Below, piece after piece: positions 34,508 to 42,947 of a DNA stretch of 64,000 nucleotides. Source of the DNA: Pseudomonadota bacterium (lineage in GTDB: Bacteria > Pseudomonadota > Alphaproteobacteria > Rhodospirillales > Magnetospirillaceae); contig JAJYTF010000008.1 in assembly GCA_021793155.1 (NCBI GenBank), positions 95,966 to 159,965 on the forward strand, in the 5' to 3' direction. The first letter of the stretch is position 1. Every line of letters starts with the position of its first letter. The notes below the pieces were generated by a model, which had not been told where the DNA came from, did not search any database, and saw only the letters and a list, made by a program, of their open reading frames with translations. Made by a program: the position numbers and the translations under genes.

Positions 34508-36580
34508 TCAGTTGGCCATGGTGCTGACCAGGATGCTGTGCAGTTGTGGCGGTTGCACCGGCTTGTGCAGGATGCGGAAGCCGCTCGCTTCCGCTTCGCG
34601 GATCCGCTCCGGAGCGGTGTCGCCGGTGATGATGATGCTGGGAATCTGCTGATTGAACAGGGCTCGGATGCTGCGGACCGCTTCCGCACCGGTGTGGCCG
34701 TCGCGCAGCCGGTAATCGGCCAGGATGGCGCTGGGCCGGCGGCGCCGGTGTTCCAGGCTGCCAATCGCTTCTTCTTCGGATCCCGCGGCGATCACTTCGT
34801 AGCCCCAGGCCTCGAGGATCATCCGCAACCCCTTCAGGACGCTCATTTCGTCGTCGATGATGATCACTAGGCGGCGCCCGCCTTCCATCACCGGCTGCGG
34901 CGGGTGCACCATTTCACACTCCGCCGCGCGCGGCAGCTCCACCGAAAAGACCGACCCTTTGCCGGGGATCGAGCGCACGCACAGGCGATGCCCGAGCAGA
35001 TCGGTCAACCGCTGAACGATCGCCAGCCCTAAACCCAATCCCTGTGAAAGGTTGCGCTCGGTGTTTCCCAATTGGGTAAATTCAAGGAAGATATCGTCGA
35101 CGCGGTCGGCAGGAATGCCGACGCCGCTGTCCCACACCTCGATTCGCAGGCTTTTGCCGCTGGGCCGGCAGCCCACGGTGATCTTGCCTTTGTCCGTATA
35201 GCGCACCGCATTGGATACCAGGTTATTGAGGATCCGGCCGAGCAGGGCCGGATCGCTGCGGACGAAGCCGCTGGTCGTCACGGCGCGCAGGGAAACCCCT
35301 TTTTCCCGCGCCGCGGGCCCGAATTCGCTCTCCAGGCGTTCGAGGATCGGTGCCAAAGGGAACGTCTCGATCTGCGGAACGACCGCCCCGGCATCCAGGC
35401 GCGAGACGTCCAGCAGCGATTCCAGAAGCGTGTTCAGACCGGCCAGGGAGTGTTCCGCATCGGCCAGCAGCGAGGCGCCGGGACTGTCTTGCAATTTCAG
35501 GCTCAACGCCGACATGAAGAACATCAAGGCTTGAACCGGCTGGCGCAAGTCGTGGCTGGCGGCCGCCAGGAACTTCGACTTGGCGGTGTTGGCCCGTTCG
35601 GCCTCGTCCTTCGCCTGACGCAGCGATTCCTCCTGGGCCCGCTGTTCCGTCAGGTCTCTGGCGATGCGCACATAGCCGCGCAGCCCGCCGCTTTCGTCCA
35701 GTAGCGGCGTAATGGTGATGTGGGACCAATAGGTCGAACCGTCGCTTTTCTGCTGCTGGATTTCGCACTCGACGCCCTTGTCGCGTAGCGCCATGGCGAG
35801 GATGCGCTGGGGTTCGGCGACGGCCACATCCTCGGGCGTGAAGAACAGGGAGAAATCCCTTCCCACCACCTTGTCGGCCGGCCAGCCGGTCATTCGTTCG
35901 GCCCCGTGGTTCCAACTGATGATCCCGCCGCTGGGATCCATCAGGCTGAAGGCATAATCCCGCACACCGTCGACCAGCAGGCGGAACCGCTCTTCGCTTT
36001 GCCAAAGCTGCTCCTTCGCCAGGTTGCGTTCCGTGATGTCGCGGACGATGCCGGCGAAAATCCGCCGCCCCTGCAGCCGGCTTTCACCGACCGCCAGTTC
36101 CATGGGGAATGTGGAGCCATCTTTCCGTCTGCCGGTAACTTCTCGGCCGATGCCGATGATGCGAGCCTTGCCCGTGGACAAATAATTCTTCAGATAGTGA
36201 TCATGGGCGGAACTGTAGGGCTCGGGCATCAGGACGTTGACATTGCGCTCAAGGACTTCGGCGGCCCGGTATTGGAAAATTCGCTCGGCGGCGCGGTTGA
36301 AGGTTTGTATCCGGCCCGTCTCGTCGATGGTGACGATGCCGTCGACGGCCGCTTCGAGGACGGCGCACATACGTCCCTCCGCGGCACCCAGCGCCTGTTC
36401 GACACCGACCCGCGCCGTCTGCTCGGCGGCGACCCGGGCCAATGCCCGATGGTGGGCTTCGTGGACTGTGCCGAGCATGGTCTCCTGCTCGGCGAACTTG
36501 CGGCGCATCATGGCCAGCCGCATGCCTAAAATCACGCTTGCCAGGACGGCGGTCCCGGCCAGGAGCTCATTGAGTGGCAT
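34508..36580 (-). CDS. PAS hybrid histidine kinase (TM-PAS-PAS-HisKA-HATPase-REC)
   Basis: A 690-aa hybrid kinase. One N-terminal membrane helix (about residues 5-22) is followed by a coiled coil, a first PAS like that of FixL (VDGIVTIDETGRIQTFNRAAE) and a second PAS with PAC (about 210-330). It then has the H-box FLAAASHDLRQPVQALMFF, an ATPase with DSGVGIPADR and GLGLGLAIV, and a receiver with IIDDEMSVL, AILADYRLRDG and HKPV. The ATG at 36580 follows a strong GGGAGG; the upstream ATG at 36613 has none. No haem-binding His is obvious in the first PAS. It is paralogous to the kinase at 20292. Confidence 0.9.
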   Translation of the reverse strand: MPLNELLAGTAVLASVILGMRLAMMRRKFAEQETMLGTVHEAHHRALARVAAEQTARVGVEQALGAAEGRMCAVLEAAVDGIVTIDETGRIQTFNRAAERIFQYRAAEVLERNVNVLMPEPYSSAHDHYLKNYLSTGKARIIGIGREVTGRRKDGSTFPMELAVGESRLQGRRIFAGIVRDITERNLAKEQLWQSEERFRLLVDGVRDYAFSLMDPSGGIISWNHGAERMTGWPADKVVGRDFSLFFTPEDVAVAEPQRILAMALRDKGVECEIQQQKSDGSTYWSHITITPLLDESGGLRGYVRIARDLTEQRAQEESLRQAKDEAERANTAKSKFLAAASHDLRQPVQALMFFMSALSLKLQDSPGASLLADAEHSLAGLNTLLESLLDVSRLDAGAVVPQIETFPLAPILERLESEFGPAAREKGVSLRAVTTSGFVRSDPALLGRILNNLVSNAVRYTDKGKITVGCRPSGKSLRIEVWDSGVGIPADRVDDIFLEFTQLGNTERNLSQGLGLGLAIVQRLTDLLGHRLCVRSIPGKGSVFSVELPRAAECEMVHPPQPVMEGGRRLVIIIDDEMSVLKGLRMILEAWGYEVIAAGSEEEAIGSLEHRRRRPSAILADYRLRDGHTGAEAVRSIRALFNQQIPSIIITGDTAPERIREAEASGFRILHKPVQPPQLHSILVSTMAN

Positions 36581-36777
36581 CCTTGCGCCTCCCGATGGAT
36601 GATCGGCAGACATTTAGGTTGAAGGTGGAACTCTGTCAGCGGACGCGAAAGGAGAAGGCGAGGTCGGCCTTACGTTTCTGTCTGGAAATGAAGATTCAAG
36701 GAAAGGCCGGCTATGGTTTCGCACAAATCGCTGGTGTAGAATTCAAACCCGTTACGATGTCCGTTCCTCATTGAATC

Positions 36778-37587
36778 ATGCAACTTCAGGATGAAGCGGG
36801 CGAGTTGTCCGCGGTTGAACTGGTCGATGCCGAAGCCGAGGCACCGCTGCTCATCATTTGCGATCATGCCAGCAACCGCATCCCGCCCCATATGGGCAGG
36901 CTGGGGCTGCCGCCCGCCGAGTTGGGGCGCCATATTGCCTGGGACATCGGCGCCGCCTCGGTCTGCCGCCGGCTGGTTTGCCGCCTCGGCGCCACGGCGG
37001 TGATGTCGACGGTCTCGCGGCTGGTGATCGACTGTAACCGCCCACCCGGCCATCCGACCTCCATCTGCTCCGTCAGCGACGGCACGACGGTGCCGGGCAA
37101 CCAAGATCTGAGCTCAGCCGAGGTCGCCAGTCGCACACGCCGCTATTTCCGCCCTTACCACGAGGCCATTCGAACCCAACTCAACCGCCTGGAGAAAGGG
37201 GGGGACACCGCCATGCTGGTGGCGATTCACAGCTTCACTCCGGTCTTGGGCGGGCAGGCGCGCCCGTGGGAAGTCGGGATCCTGTGGAACCGCGATCCGC
37301 GCCTGGCGCTGCCGCTGATTGATGCTTTGCGAGCCGACTGCGGCTACAATGTCGGCGATAACGAACCCTATTCGGGGCGGAACAGCAACTACACCGTCGA
37401 CCTGCATGGCGACGCCTACGGCCGCCCTCACGTTTCTATCGAAATCCGCCAGGACCAGATCTCGGACGAGGCCGGGGCGCAGTATTGGGGAGACTTGCTG
37501 GCCGAATTGCTCGCCTGTCGGCTGGCCGATCCGACCGGCCGGCGTCGCCGTCTATTTCCCCCCGTGGTGGGCCGCTTGGCCGGCTGA
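36778..37587 (+). CDS. N-formylglutamate amidohydrolase family protein
   Basis: A 269-aa hydrolase of the N-formylglutamate amidohydrolase family. Conserved stretches are LLIICDHASNRIPP, RHIAWDIGA, VSRLVIDCNRP, LVAIHSFTPVL, YSGRNSNYTVDLHG and VSIEIRQDQI. The enzyme family splits N-formyl-L-glutamate to formate and glutamate in the last step of one histidine-degradation route. No hut genes are adjacent, so a different acyl-amino acid substrate is possible. It stands alone upstream of gapR. Confidence 0.88.
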   Translation: MQLQDEAGELSAVELVDAEAEAPLLIICDHASNRIPPHMGRLGLPPAELGRHIAWDIGAASVCRRLVCRLGATAVMSTVSRLVIDCNRPPGHPTSICSVSDGTTVPGNQDLSSAEVASRTRRYFRPYHEAIRTQLNRLEKGGDTAMLVAIHSFTPVLGGQARPWEVGILWNRDPRLALPLIDALRADCGYNVGDNEPYSGRNSNYTVDLHGDAYGRPHVSIEIRQDQISDEAGAQYWGDLLAELLACRLADPTGRRRRLFPPVVGRLAG

Positions 37588-37670
37588 GCGATAGGACCAC
37601 AGCCGGTCCTTGCGCCGGATGGCGGGACCTCGCTATCCTCCGGGCTGACAAGGTCATCTAAGGGCATAGC

Positions 37671-37934
37671 ATGTCTGACGCAGGAAATAGCAATCAGATC
37701 GGCGGAGTTGCCGCCGATGCGCTTCGCCAGTTTATTGAAAGAATTGAGCGCCTCGAAGAAGAGAAAAAGGCATTGCAGGCGGATATCAAGGATGTCTATT
37801 CGCAATGCAAAAGCCAGGGATTTGATACGAAGATTGTCCGCAAGCTGATCAGCCTTCGCCGCATGGAAGATCATGAGCGCGAGGAAATCGACCAGCTTCT
37901 CGAGTTGTACAAGGCTGCCATAGGCATGGCATAG
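37671..37934 (+). CDS. gapR: GapR/DUF2312 nucleoid-associated protein
   Basis: An 87-aa protein of the DUF2312 family, known in Caulobacter as GapR. That protein is a coiled-coil tetramer that encircles overtwisted AT-rich DNA ahead of replication and transcription forks. The family core is plain: GGVAADALRQFIERIERLEE, KDVYSQCKSQGFD and KIVRKLISLRRM. The protein is full length and the ATG has AAGGG upstream. It is a good marker for Alphaproteobacteria. The downstream MFS gene starts 23 bp after its stop and could share the transcript. Confidence 0.95.
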   Translation: MSDAGNSNQIGGVAADALRQFIERIERLEEEKKALQADIKDVYSQCKSQGFDTKIVRKLISLRRMEDHEREEIDQLLELYKAAIGMA

Positions 37935-37957
37935 GAGCTTTCCCCGGTATTTCGCGG

Positions 37958-39145
37958 ATGATGCCACCAGCACCCGCCGCTCCGCCCCAGGGAGGCCTCG
38001 GCGCCATCCCCCGGGGCGTCTGGGCGTTGGGTCTGGTCAGTCTGCTGATGGATAGCTCGTCAGAGATGATCCACGGCTTGCTGCCGGTGTTCCTGACTAC
38101 CGTCCTTGGCGTCGACGCTCTTGCCGTCGGCGTCATCGAGGGTATCGCCGAGGCGACGGCGGCGATCACCAAAGTCTTTTCCGGAACGATCAGTGATTGG
38201 GTGGCGCGGCGCAAGCCGCTGGTGCTGTTCGGCTATGGTCTGTCTGCGCTGACCAAACCGCTCTTTGCCCTGGCGCCGACCGTCGGCTGGGTGGTCGGAG
38301 CGCGATTCGTCGACCGGTTGGGCAAGGGGGTCCGCGGCGCTCCACGCGACGCCCTGGTAGCCGACCTGTCGCCGCCGCATCTGCGCGGTGCCGCCTTCGG
38401 CTTGCGCCAATCCCTTGATACCGTCGGGGCCGTCCTGGGGCCGCTGATCGCCGTCGCCGTGATGGCCTTCTCCGCTGCCGATTTCCGCCTGGTATTCTGG
38501 CTCTCCGCGGTTCCGGCAGCCCTGGCCGTGCTCGTCATCGTCGCCGTGGTGCGGGAACCGGCGGCGCATTCCCGCCGGCCGGGAGGCCGCCTGACCTGGA
38601 ATGATGTGCGACGATTCCCGGGCGCGTATTGGGCGGTGGTCGGGGTGGCCATGCTGATGACGCTGGCCCGGTTCAGCGAAGGATTCCTGCTTCTCAAGGC
38701 GCAGGCGACCGGCCTTGCCGCCACGTGGGTGCCGCTGGTTCTGGTGGCGATGAACGTGGTTTACGCCGGAAGCTCCTATCCGGTCGGCCGGCTTTCCGAC
38801 CGCGTCGGCCGGCGCGGTCTGCTGCTCGGCGGGTTTGCCGTGCTTATTCTGTCCGACCTGGTATTGGCCGTGGCCGGCAATATCTGGCAGGTGCTGGCCG
38901 GCGTGGTCTTGTGGGGACTGCACATGGGGATGACCCAGGGGTTGCTCGCCTCGCTGGTTGCCGACACGGCGCCGGCCGAAATGCGCGGCACGGCGTTCGG
39001 CATGTTCAACCTGCTGGCCGGAGGCGCCCTGCTTTTGGCCAGCGTCATCGCCGGCTGGCTGTGGACCACCCTCGGCCCCGCGGCTACTTTCGAAGCCGCC
39101 GCTGCCTTCGCCGCCGCCGCCCTGGTGGGTCTCCTGTTGCGCTGA
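37958..39145 (+). CDS. MFS transporter
   Basis: A 395-aa major facilitator protein with 12 predicted helices. It has the TM2-3 loop signature in DWVARRKPLVLFGYGLSALT and the DRLGKGVRGAPRDALVADL segment common in a drug or metabolite efflux-like subgroup. The second half repeats it (GRLSDRVGRRGLLLGG). The substrate is not readable; similar bacterial proteins are annotated only as MFS transporters. ATGs at 37958 and 37961 are adjacent. The N-terminus is Pro/Ala-rich before the first helix. Confidence 0.9.
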   Translation: MMPPAPAAPPQGGLGAIPRGVWALGLVSLLMDSSSEMIHGLLPVFLTTVLGVDALAVGVIEGIAEATAAITKVFSGTISDWVARRKPLVLFGYGLSALTKPLFALAPTVGWVVGARFVDRLGKGVRGAPRDALVADLSPPHLRGAAFGLRQSLDTVGAVLGPLIAVAVMAFSAADFRLVFWLSAVPAALAVLVIVAVVREPAAHSRRPGGRLTWNDVRRFPGAYWAVVGVAMLMTLARFSEGFLLLKAQATGLAATWVPLVLVAMNVVYAGSSYPVGRLSDRVGRRGLLLGGFAVLILSDLVLAVAGNIWQVLAGVVLWGLHMGMTQGLLASLVADTAPAEMRGTAFGMFNLLAGGALLLASVIAGWLWTTLGPAATFEAAAAFAAAALVGLLLR

Positions 39146-39264
39146 AGGCGCTTGGCCTATGGACTATCCCGCAATCGTTTGCTTAATCTGGCTTCTTTGC
39201 CGATGGAGGGTGACTTGATTTACGCCGCCGATACCCGTTTGCTCCGCCGCCGCGAGGCCACAGC

Positions 39265-40239
39265 ATGACCTATCTGGTGACCGGCGCCGCCGGCTTCATC
39301 GGCTTCCATACCTGTCGTACCTTGCTCGGCCGTGGAGAAACCGTGGTTGGCGTCGATATGGTCAACGACTATTACGATCCCGCGCTCAAGGAAGCGCGAC
39401 TCGCCATTCTGCAGGAGCATGCCGGCTTCACCTTCCATCGGGTCGACATCGCCGATCACGAGGCAATGGGCGAAGTTGCGGCGCGTCACTCTGACGTCAC
39501 CCACATCATCAACCTCGCCGCTCAGGCCGGCGTCCGGTATTCCTTGGTCAATCCGTTCGCCTATACCCGCTCCAACATCGAGGGGCATCTGGTGATGCTG
39601 GAGTTCGCGCGGCGGCTTCCCCGCTGCGAACATATGGTCTACGCCAGTTCGTCCTCCGTCTACGGCAGCAATACAAAGCTGCCGTTCGCCGTCGAGGATC
39701 GTGTCGACACCCCGATCTCGCTTTACGCGGCGACCAAGAAGTCCGGAGAGTTGATGGCCCATTGCTACAGCCATCTGTTCGGCATTCCCACCACCGGCCT
39801 GCGGTTCTTTACCGTGTACGGCCCCTGGGGGCGGCCGGACATGTCGGCCTTCCTGTTCGTCAAGGCGATCCTGGCGGGCGAACCCATCCACGTGTTCAAT
39901 GGCGGTGACATGCGGCGGGATTTCACCTTCATCGACGACATCGTCAAGGGCGTGGTGGCGGTGGCGGACGGTCCGCCATGTGGGCCGGGCGTGCCATATC
40001 GGCTGTACAACATCGGCAACAACCGTTCGGAATCGCTGATGCGGTTCATCGGGCTCATCGAGGAGACCCTGGGGCGCAAGGCGGAAATCATTTTCGAGCC
40101 GATGCAACCGGGTGACGTCAAGGAGACCTTTGCCGATATCGATGCAATCCGCCGTGACTTCGGGTTTGAGCCTTCAACTTCGATCGACGAGGGGGTTCCG
40201 CAGTTCGTCGCCTGGTACCGCGACCACTACCGGCAATGA
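39265..40239 (+). CDS. NAD-dependent epimerase, probably UDP-glucuronate 4-epimerase
   Basis: A 324-aa extended short-chain dehydrogenase. NAD-binding VTGAAGFIGFHTCRTLL is at residues 4-20. The catalytic Ser/Tyr/Lys set lies in YASSSSVYGSN and LYAATKKSGELMAH. DMVNDYYDPALKEARL, AQAGVRYSLVNPFAYTRSNI and RFFTVYGPWGRPDMS are typical of UDP-glucuronate/galacturonate 4-epimerases used for surface polysaccharides. No polysaccharide cluster surrounds it. Complete length. Confidence 0.92.
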   Translation: MTYLVTGAAGFIGFHTCRTLLGRGETVVGVDMVNDYYDPALKEARLAILQEHAGFTFHRVDIADHEAMGEVAARHSDVTHIINLAAQAGVRYSLVNPFAYTRSNIEGHLVMLEFARRLPRCEHMVYASSSSVYGSNTKLPFAVEDRVDTPISLYAATKKSGELMAHCYSHLFGIPTTGLRFFTVYGPWGRPDMSAFLFVKAILAGEPIHVFNGGDMRRDFTFIDDIVKGVVAVADGPPCGPGVPYRLYNIGNNRSESLMRFIGLIEETLGRKAEIIFEPMQPGDVKETFADIDAIRRDFGFEPSTSIDEGVPQFVAWYRDHYRQ

Positions 40240-40247
40240 AGCGCTAG

Positions 40248-40300
40248 TGGTCCGCCCCAGACGCTTGGTCCCCAAGCGCCTGGATCAGGCGGCCCACCAA
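40248..40300 (+). repeat. Palindromic dispersed repeat, copy 2
   Basis: 49 of 53 bases match the minus-strand copy at 12316-12368. The inner palindrome is ccagacgcttgg-tcc-ccaagcgcctgg with outer ccgcc/ggcgg. It starts 8 nt after the epimerase stop, in the same orientation as the gene, just as copy 1 follows lctP. Confidence 0.75.
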
Positions 40301-40311
40301 CCAATTGAATT

Positions 40312-40404
40312 GTGGTGAAAATTCGACGGCTGGTGGCGGTACCATCCGTCGGATTTTCACCACTAGGTCGCTGCCCCCAGGATGACGAAAGGCCATCCTG
40401 GGGG
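40312..40404. repeat. Two further inverted repeats next to repeat copy 2
   Basis: An 18-bp dyad with 17 matches (40312-40329 with 40346-40363) is followed by a perfect 11-bp dyad cccccaggatg/catcctggggg (40374-40384 with 40394-40404). Together with copy 2 they make three consecutive stem-loops between two genes that converge here. Confidence 0.7.
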
Positions 40405-40426
40405 CGGGCCAAAGACTTTGCTCCGT

Positions 40427-40633
40427 TCAGGCTGGTACCTTGCGGAACAGGCTGCTGTCGGTGAGGGCCGGAATAGACACGGTGATCGAGTCGCGCTCGG
40501 CTCCCTCTTTTTCCAGATGGGCGTGCGGCGGTTCCGACTGGCGATAGATCCGAGCAACTTTCCAGACAGGCATGCGGAAGCTGCCGACCTTGGTGAAACG
40601 ATCCCCAACCGCGACCTCGGGCTTCGAGAACAT
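40427..40633 (-). CDS. Small protein of 68 aa, probably conserved
   Basis: A 68-aa soluble protein beginning MFSKPEVAVGDRFTKVGSFR, then MPVWKVARIYRQSEPPHAHL and a SITVSIPALTDSSLFRKV end. The strand-rich pattern, basic and aromatic content and a textbook GGAGG ribosome site 8 nt before the ATG at 40633 argue that it is real. I believe similar short proteins occur in related Rhodospirillales, but cannot name a domain. Promoter sequence would lie in the AT-rich gap to its right, shared with the sensor-exonuclease gene. Confidence 0.75.
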   Translation of the reverse strand: MFSKPEVAVGDRFTKVGSFRMPVWKVARIYRQSEPPHAHLEKEGAERDSITVSIPALTDSSLFRKVPA

Positions 40634-40908
40634 GGTTACTTCCTCCGCGATAGCGACAAAGGGGAAACTGCGGATGTCGTTCCTCTCCTGTGTACACCTA
40701 GGGCGGCAGAACGTGCAAACCTACTAATTGTATGCTCAGTGATAAAAAAAGGCTATATGCGGAAGATATCGGCCTATAACCTCTTGAAAAATCCGTTGGA
40801 TTTCCATCCCTTAGAGAGACGATTCGACGTTCGCACAACACGATGAGTCAGACTTGGTCATAAGCGCGGCCCACCTCTTGCAAGGTATATCGCGATACCT
40901 GGTGCGCG

Positions 40909-42930
40909 GTGATGCGGCGTAGCCCCGTTCCGTGGCTCTACGCGGCGTTCATTCTGTTCGCCGCCGCGGTGGCGGCGGCGGGCGTACTGCTGGCCGAGGA
41001 TCATGGGTTGTCGCGATCCCAGGCGTTGTTCGTCTGGTCGGCGGCGGTCCTGGCCGCCGCGCTGCTTGCCGCAGTGCTGATCATCTACCGCTACTTCTGC
41101 CTTCGCCCGGCGCGGCGGCTTGCGGTCGAACTGCGCGCCGTCGTCCACGGCAAGCAGGGAAAACTGATTGACAAGGACCGCTATGCTTCGCTGCCCGACC
41201 TGCCGGAAGCGATCAACGGCTTGGTGCAGGCGCTGGATGTGGCGCGCAGCCAGGTAGCTGGCGCCGTGGCCGCCGCCACGGCCAACGCGGAAAACGAAAT
41301 GTCCAGGCTCGCCGCCGTCCTCAATGGCCTGCACGAGGGCGTCGTGGTGTGCAACCTGCGCCACCAGGTGGTCCTTTACAACCAGCATGCCCTGAACCTT
41401 TTGCGGGTCTCCGGCGAACTCGGCCTGGGGCGCAGCCTGTCGGGTCTGTTGGCCATGGATCCTGTGCTGCATATCCTCGAGGTTCTGCTTCGCCGGCCGG
41501 AGGGTGGGCCCGACAACGCACCGTTCATCACGGGAACGCCGGACGGCCGCATCCTTCTGCAGGGGCGGATGAGCCTGCTGCGCAGTCAGGCGGACATCAC
41601 CGGCTATGTCGTCAGCTTCGACGACGTGACCGCGTCGGTCTCCGCCCTGGCGCGCCGCGATGCGCTTCTGCGGCAGGTGATCGATAGCCTCCGTGACCCG
41701 GTCATCCGGCTGAACGACGTCACTTGCGATCCGGCGAAGGCCGCGGCGGACATCTCGGCGGCGCTGGAGCGGGCGACCGAAGGGTACCGGTCGCTGCTGG
41801 CCGGATGGTGGCCGATGACCGACATCAACTCGGCCTATTTGTTCAGTTTCGTCATCAACCGGCTGGAAAATTCCGGCCTAAAGGTGAATCTGACCGGGCT
41901 GCCGATCTGGCTGCATGGCGACAGCCATACGCTGGTCGTTGCCCTCGAAGCGCTGCTCCGATGTATCGCCAAAGGGACCGGGGCGAGGGAGTTCGACCTG
42001 GCCGCCGAGGTCGAAGGCGCACGCGGCTGGATCCTGATTTCCTGGCATGGGGGCAGGGTGGCCGATGAGACCCTGGTCGAATGGCAGCTGGTGCCGGTCT
42101 CGGCGGCGCTGGGCGGCATGAACGTGCGCGACGTCATGCGCCACCATACCCACGAGGATCTGGTGGAGGAGGCGAGGGAGGGACGGGTGACCTTGCGCAT
42201 CGCCCTCCATCTGGGACGTGAGGGTCAAGACCGCGTCGACATGGCGGGGAAATTGCCGCCGCGGCCAGAATTCTTCGATTTCAACCTGTTGGCGCAGGGG
42301 CAGGCCGGCAATCTCGGCCAGCTCTCCCTGCGGGATGTGACCTATGTGGTCTTTGATACCGAGACCACCGGATTGAGCCCGACCCAGGGCGACCAGATTG
42401 TCTCGATTGCCGGGGTGCGCATCGTCAACGGTCGCATCTTGACCGGCGAGACGTTCAGCCGCATCGTCAATCCCGGCCGCCGCATCCCACGGGAATCCAC
42501 GCGCTTCCATGGGATCACCGATGAAATGGTGATCGACAAGCCGCCCATCGCCGTGGTGCTGCCGCAGTTCAAGGCCTATGCCGCCGACGCCGTCCTGGTT
42601 GCCCACAATGCCGCTTTCGACCTTAAGTTCATCCGCATGCGGGAGCAGGAATCCGGTGTTGTCTTCGGCAATCCGGTGCTCGATACCATGCTTCTCTCGT
42701 CGTACGTGGATGGCACTCCGGAGAACCAGTCCCTAGATGCCATCGCCGAGCGCTACGGCATCGCCGCTACCGACCGCCACACGGCCCTCGGCGATTCGCT
42801 GACCACCGCCGCAGTTCTGCTGCGCCTGATCGATGCCCTGGAAGCCAAGGGCATCCATACTCTCGACGAGGCCATGACGACGCTGAATATGACCATGGAA
42901 TTGCACAACCGGGTGCAGGCCGTACTTTAA
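40909..42930 (+). CDS. Membrane PAS/kinase-like protein fused to a DEDDh 3'-5' exonuclease
   Basis: A 673-aa multidomain protein. Two membrane helices (about residues 10-30 and 40-60) precede a HAMP-like linker and coiled coil, a PAS-type domain (about 128-245: RLAAVLNGLHEGVVVCNLRH), and a region laid out like a histidine kinase core. There the H-box reads VIDSLRDPVIRL with no phosphoacceptor His, and the ATPase-like part keeps only an N-box-like helix. Residues 475-655 are an intact DnaQ-type exonuclease with Asp483/Glu485 in VVFDTETTGLSP, His566 in AHNAAFD and His624/Asp629 in HTALGD. It is probably a membrane-tethered nuclease controlled by a sensor. The start is GTG 40909 or ATG 40912. 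It is convergent with the CBS/DUF294 gene. Confidence 0.85.
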   Translation: MMRRSPVPWLYAAFILFAAAVAAAGVLLAEDHGLSRSQALFVWSAAVLAAALLAAVLIIYRYFCLRPARRLAVELRAVVHGKQGKLIDKDRYASLPDLPEAINGLVQALDVARSQVAGAVAAATANAENEMSRLAAVLNGLHEGVVVCNLRHQVVLYNQHALNLLRVSGELGLGRSLSGLLAMDPVLHILEVLLRRPEGGPDNAPFITGTPDGRILLQGRMSLLRSQADITGYVVSFDDVTASVSALARRDALLRQVIDSLRDPVIRLNDVTCDPAKAAADISAALERATEGYRSLLAGWWPMTDINSAYLFSFVINRLENSGLKVNLTGLPIWLHGDSHTLVVALEALLRCIAKGTGAREFDLAAEVEGARGWILISWHGGRVADETLVEWQLVPVSAALGGMNVRDVMRHHTHEDLVEEAREGRVTLRIALHLGREGQDRVDMAGKLPPRPEFFDFNLLAQGQAGNLGQLSLRDVTYVVFDTETTGLSPTQGDQIVSIAGVRIVNGRILTGETFSRIVNPGRRIPRESTRFHGITDEMVIDKPPIAVVLPQFKAYAADAVLVAHNAAFDLKFIRMREQESGVVFGNPVLDTMLLSSYVDGTPENQSLDAIAERYGIAATDRHTALGDSLTTAAVLLRLIDALEAKGIHTLDEAMTTLNMTMELHNRVQAVL

Positions 42931-42947
42931 AGTCAAAGGCATTGGCT

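Noticed and set aside
37588..37670. Possible tRNA or small RNA between the amidohydrolase and gapR
   Set aside because: No cloverleaf or strong stem-loop can be drawn; it looks like an ordinary promoter region.
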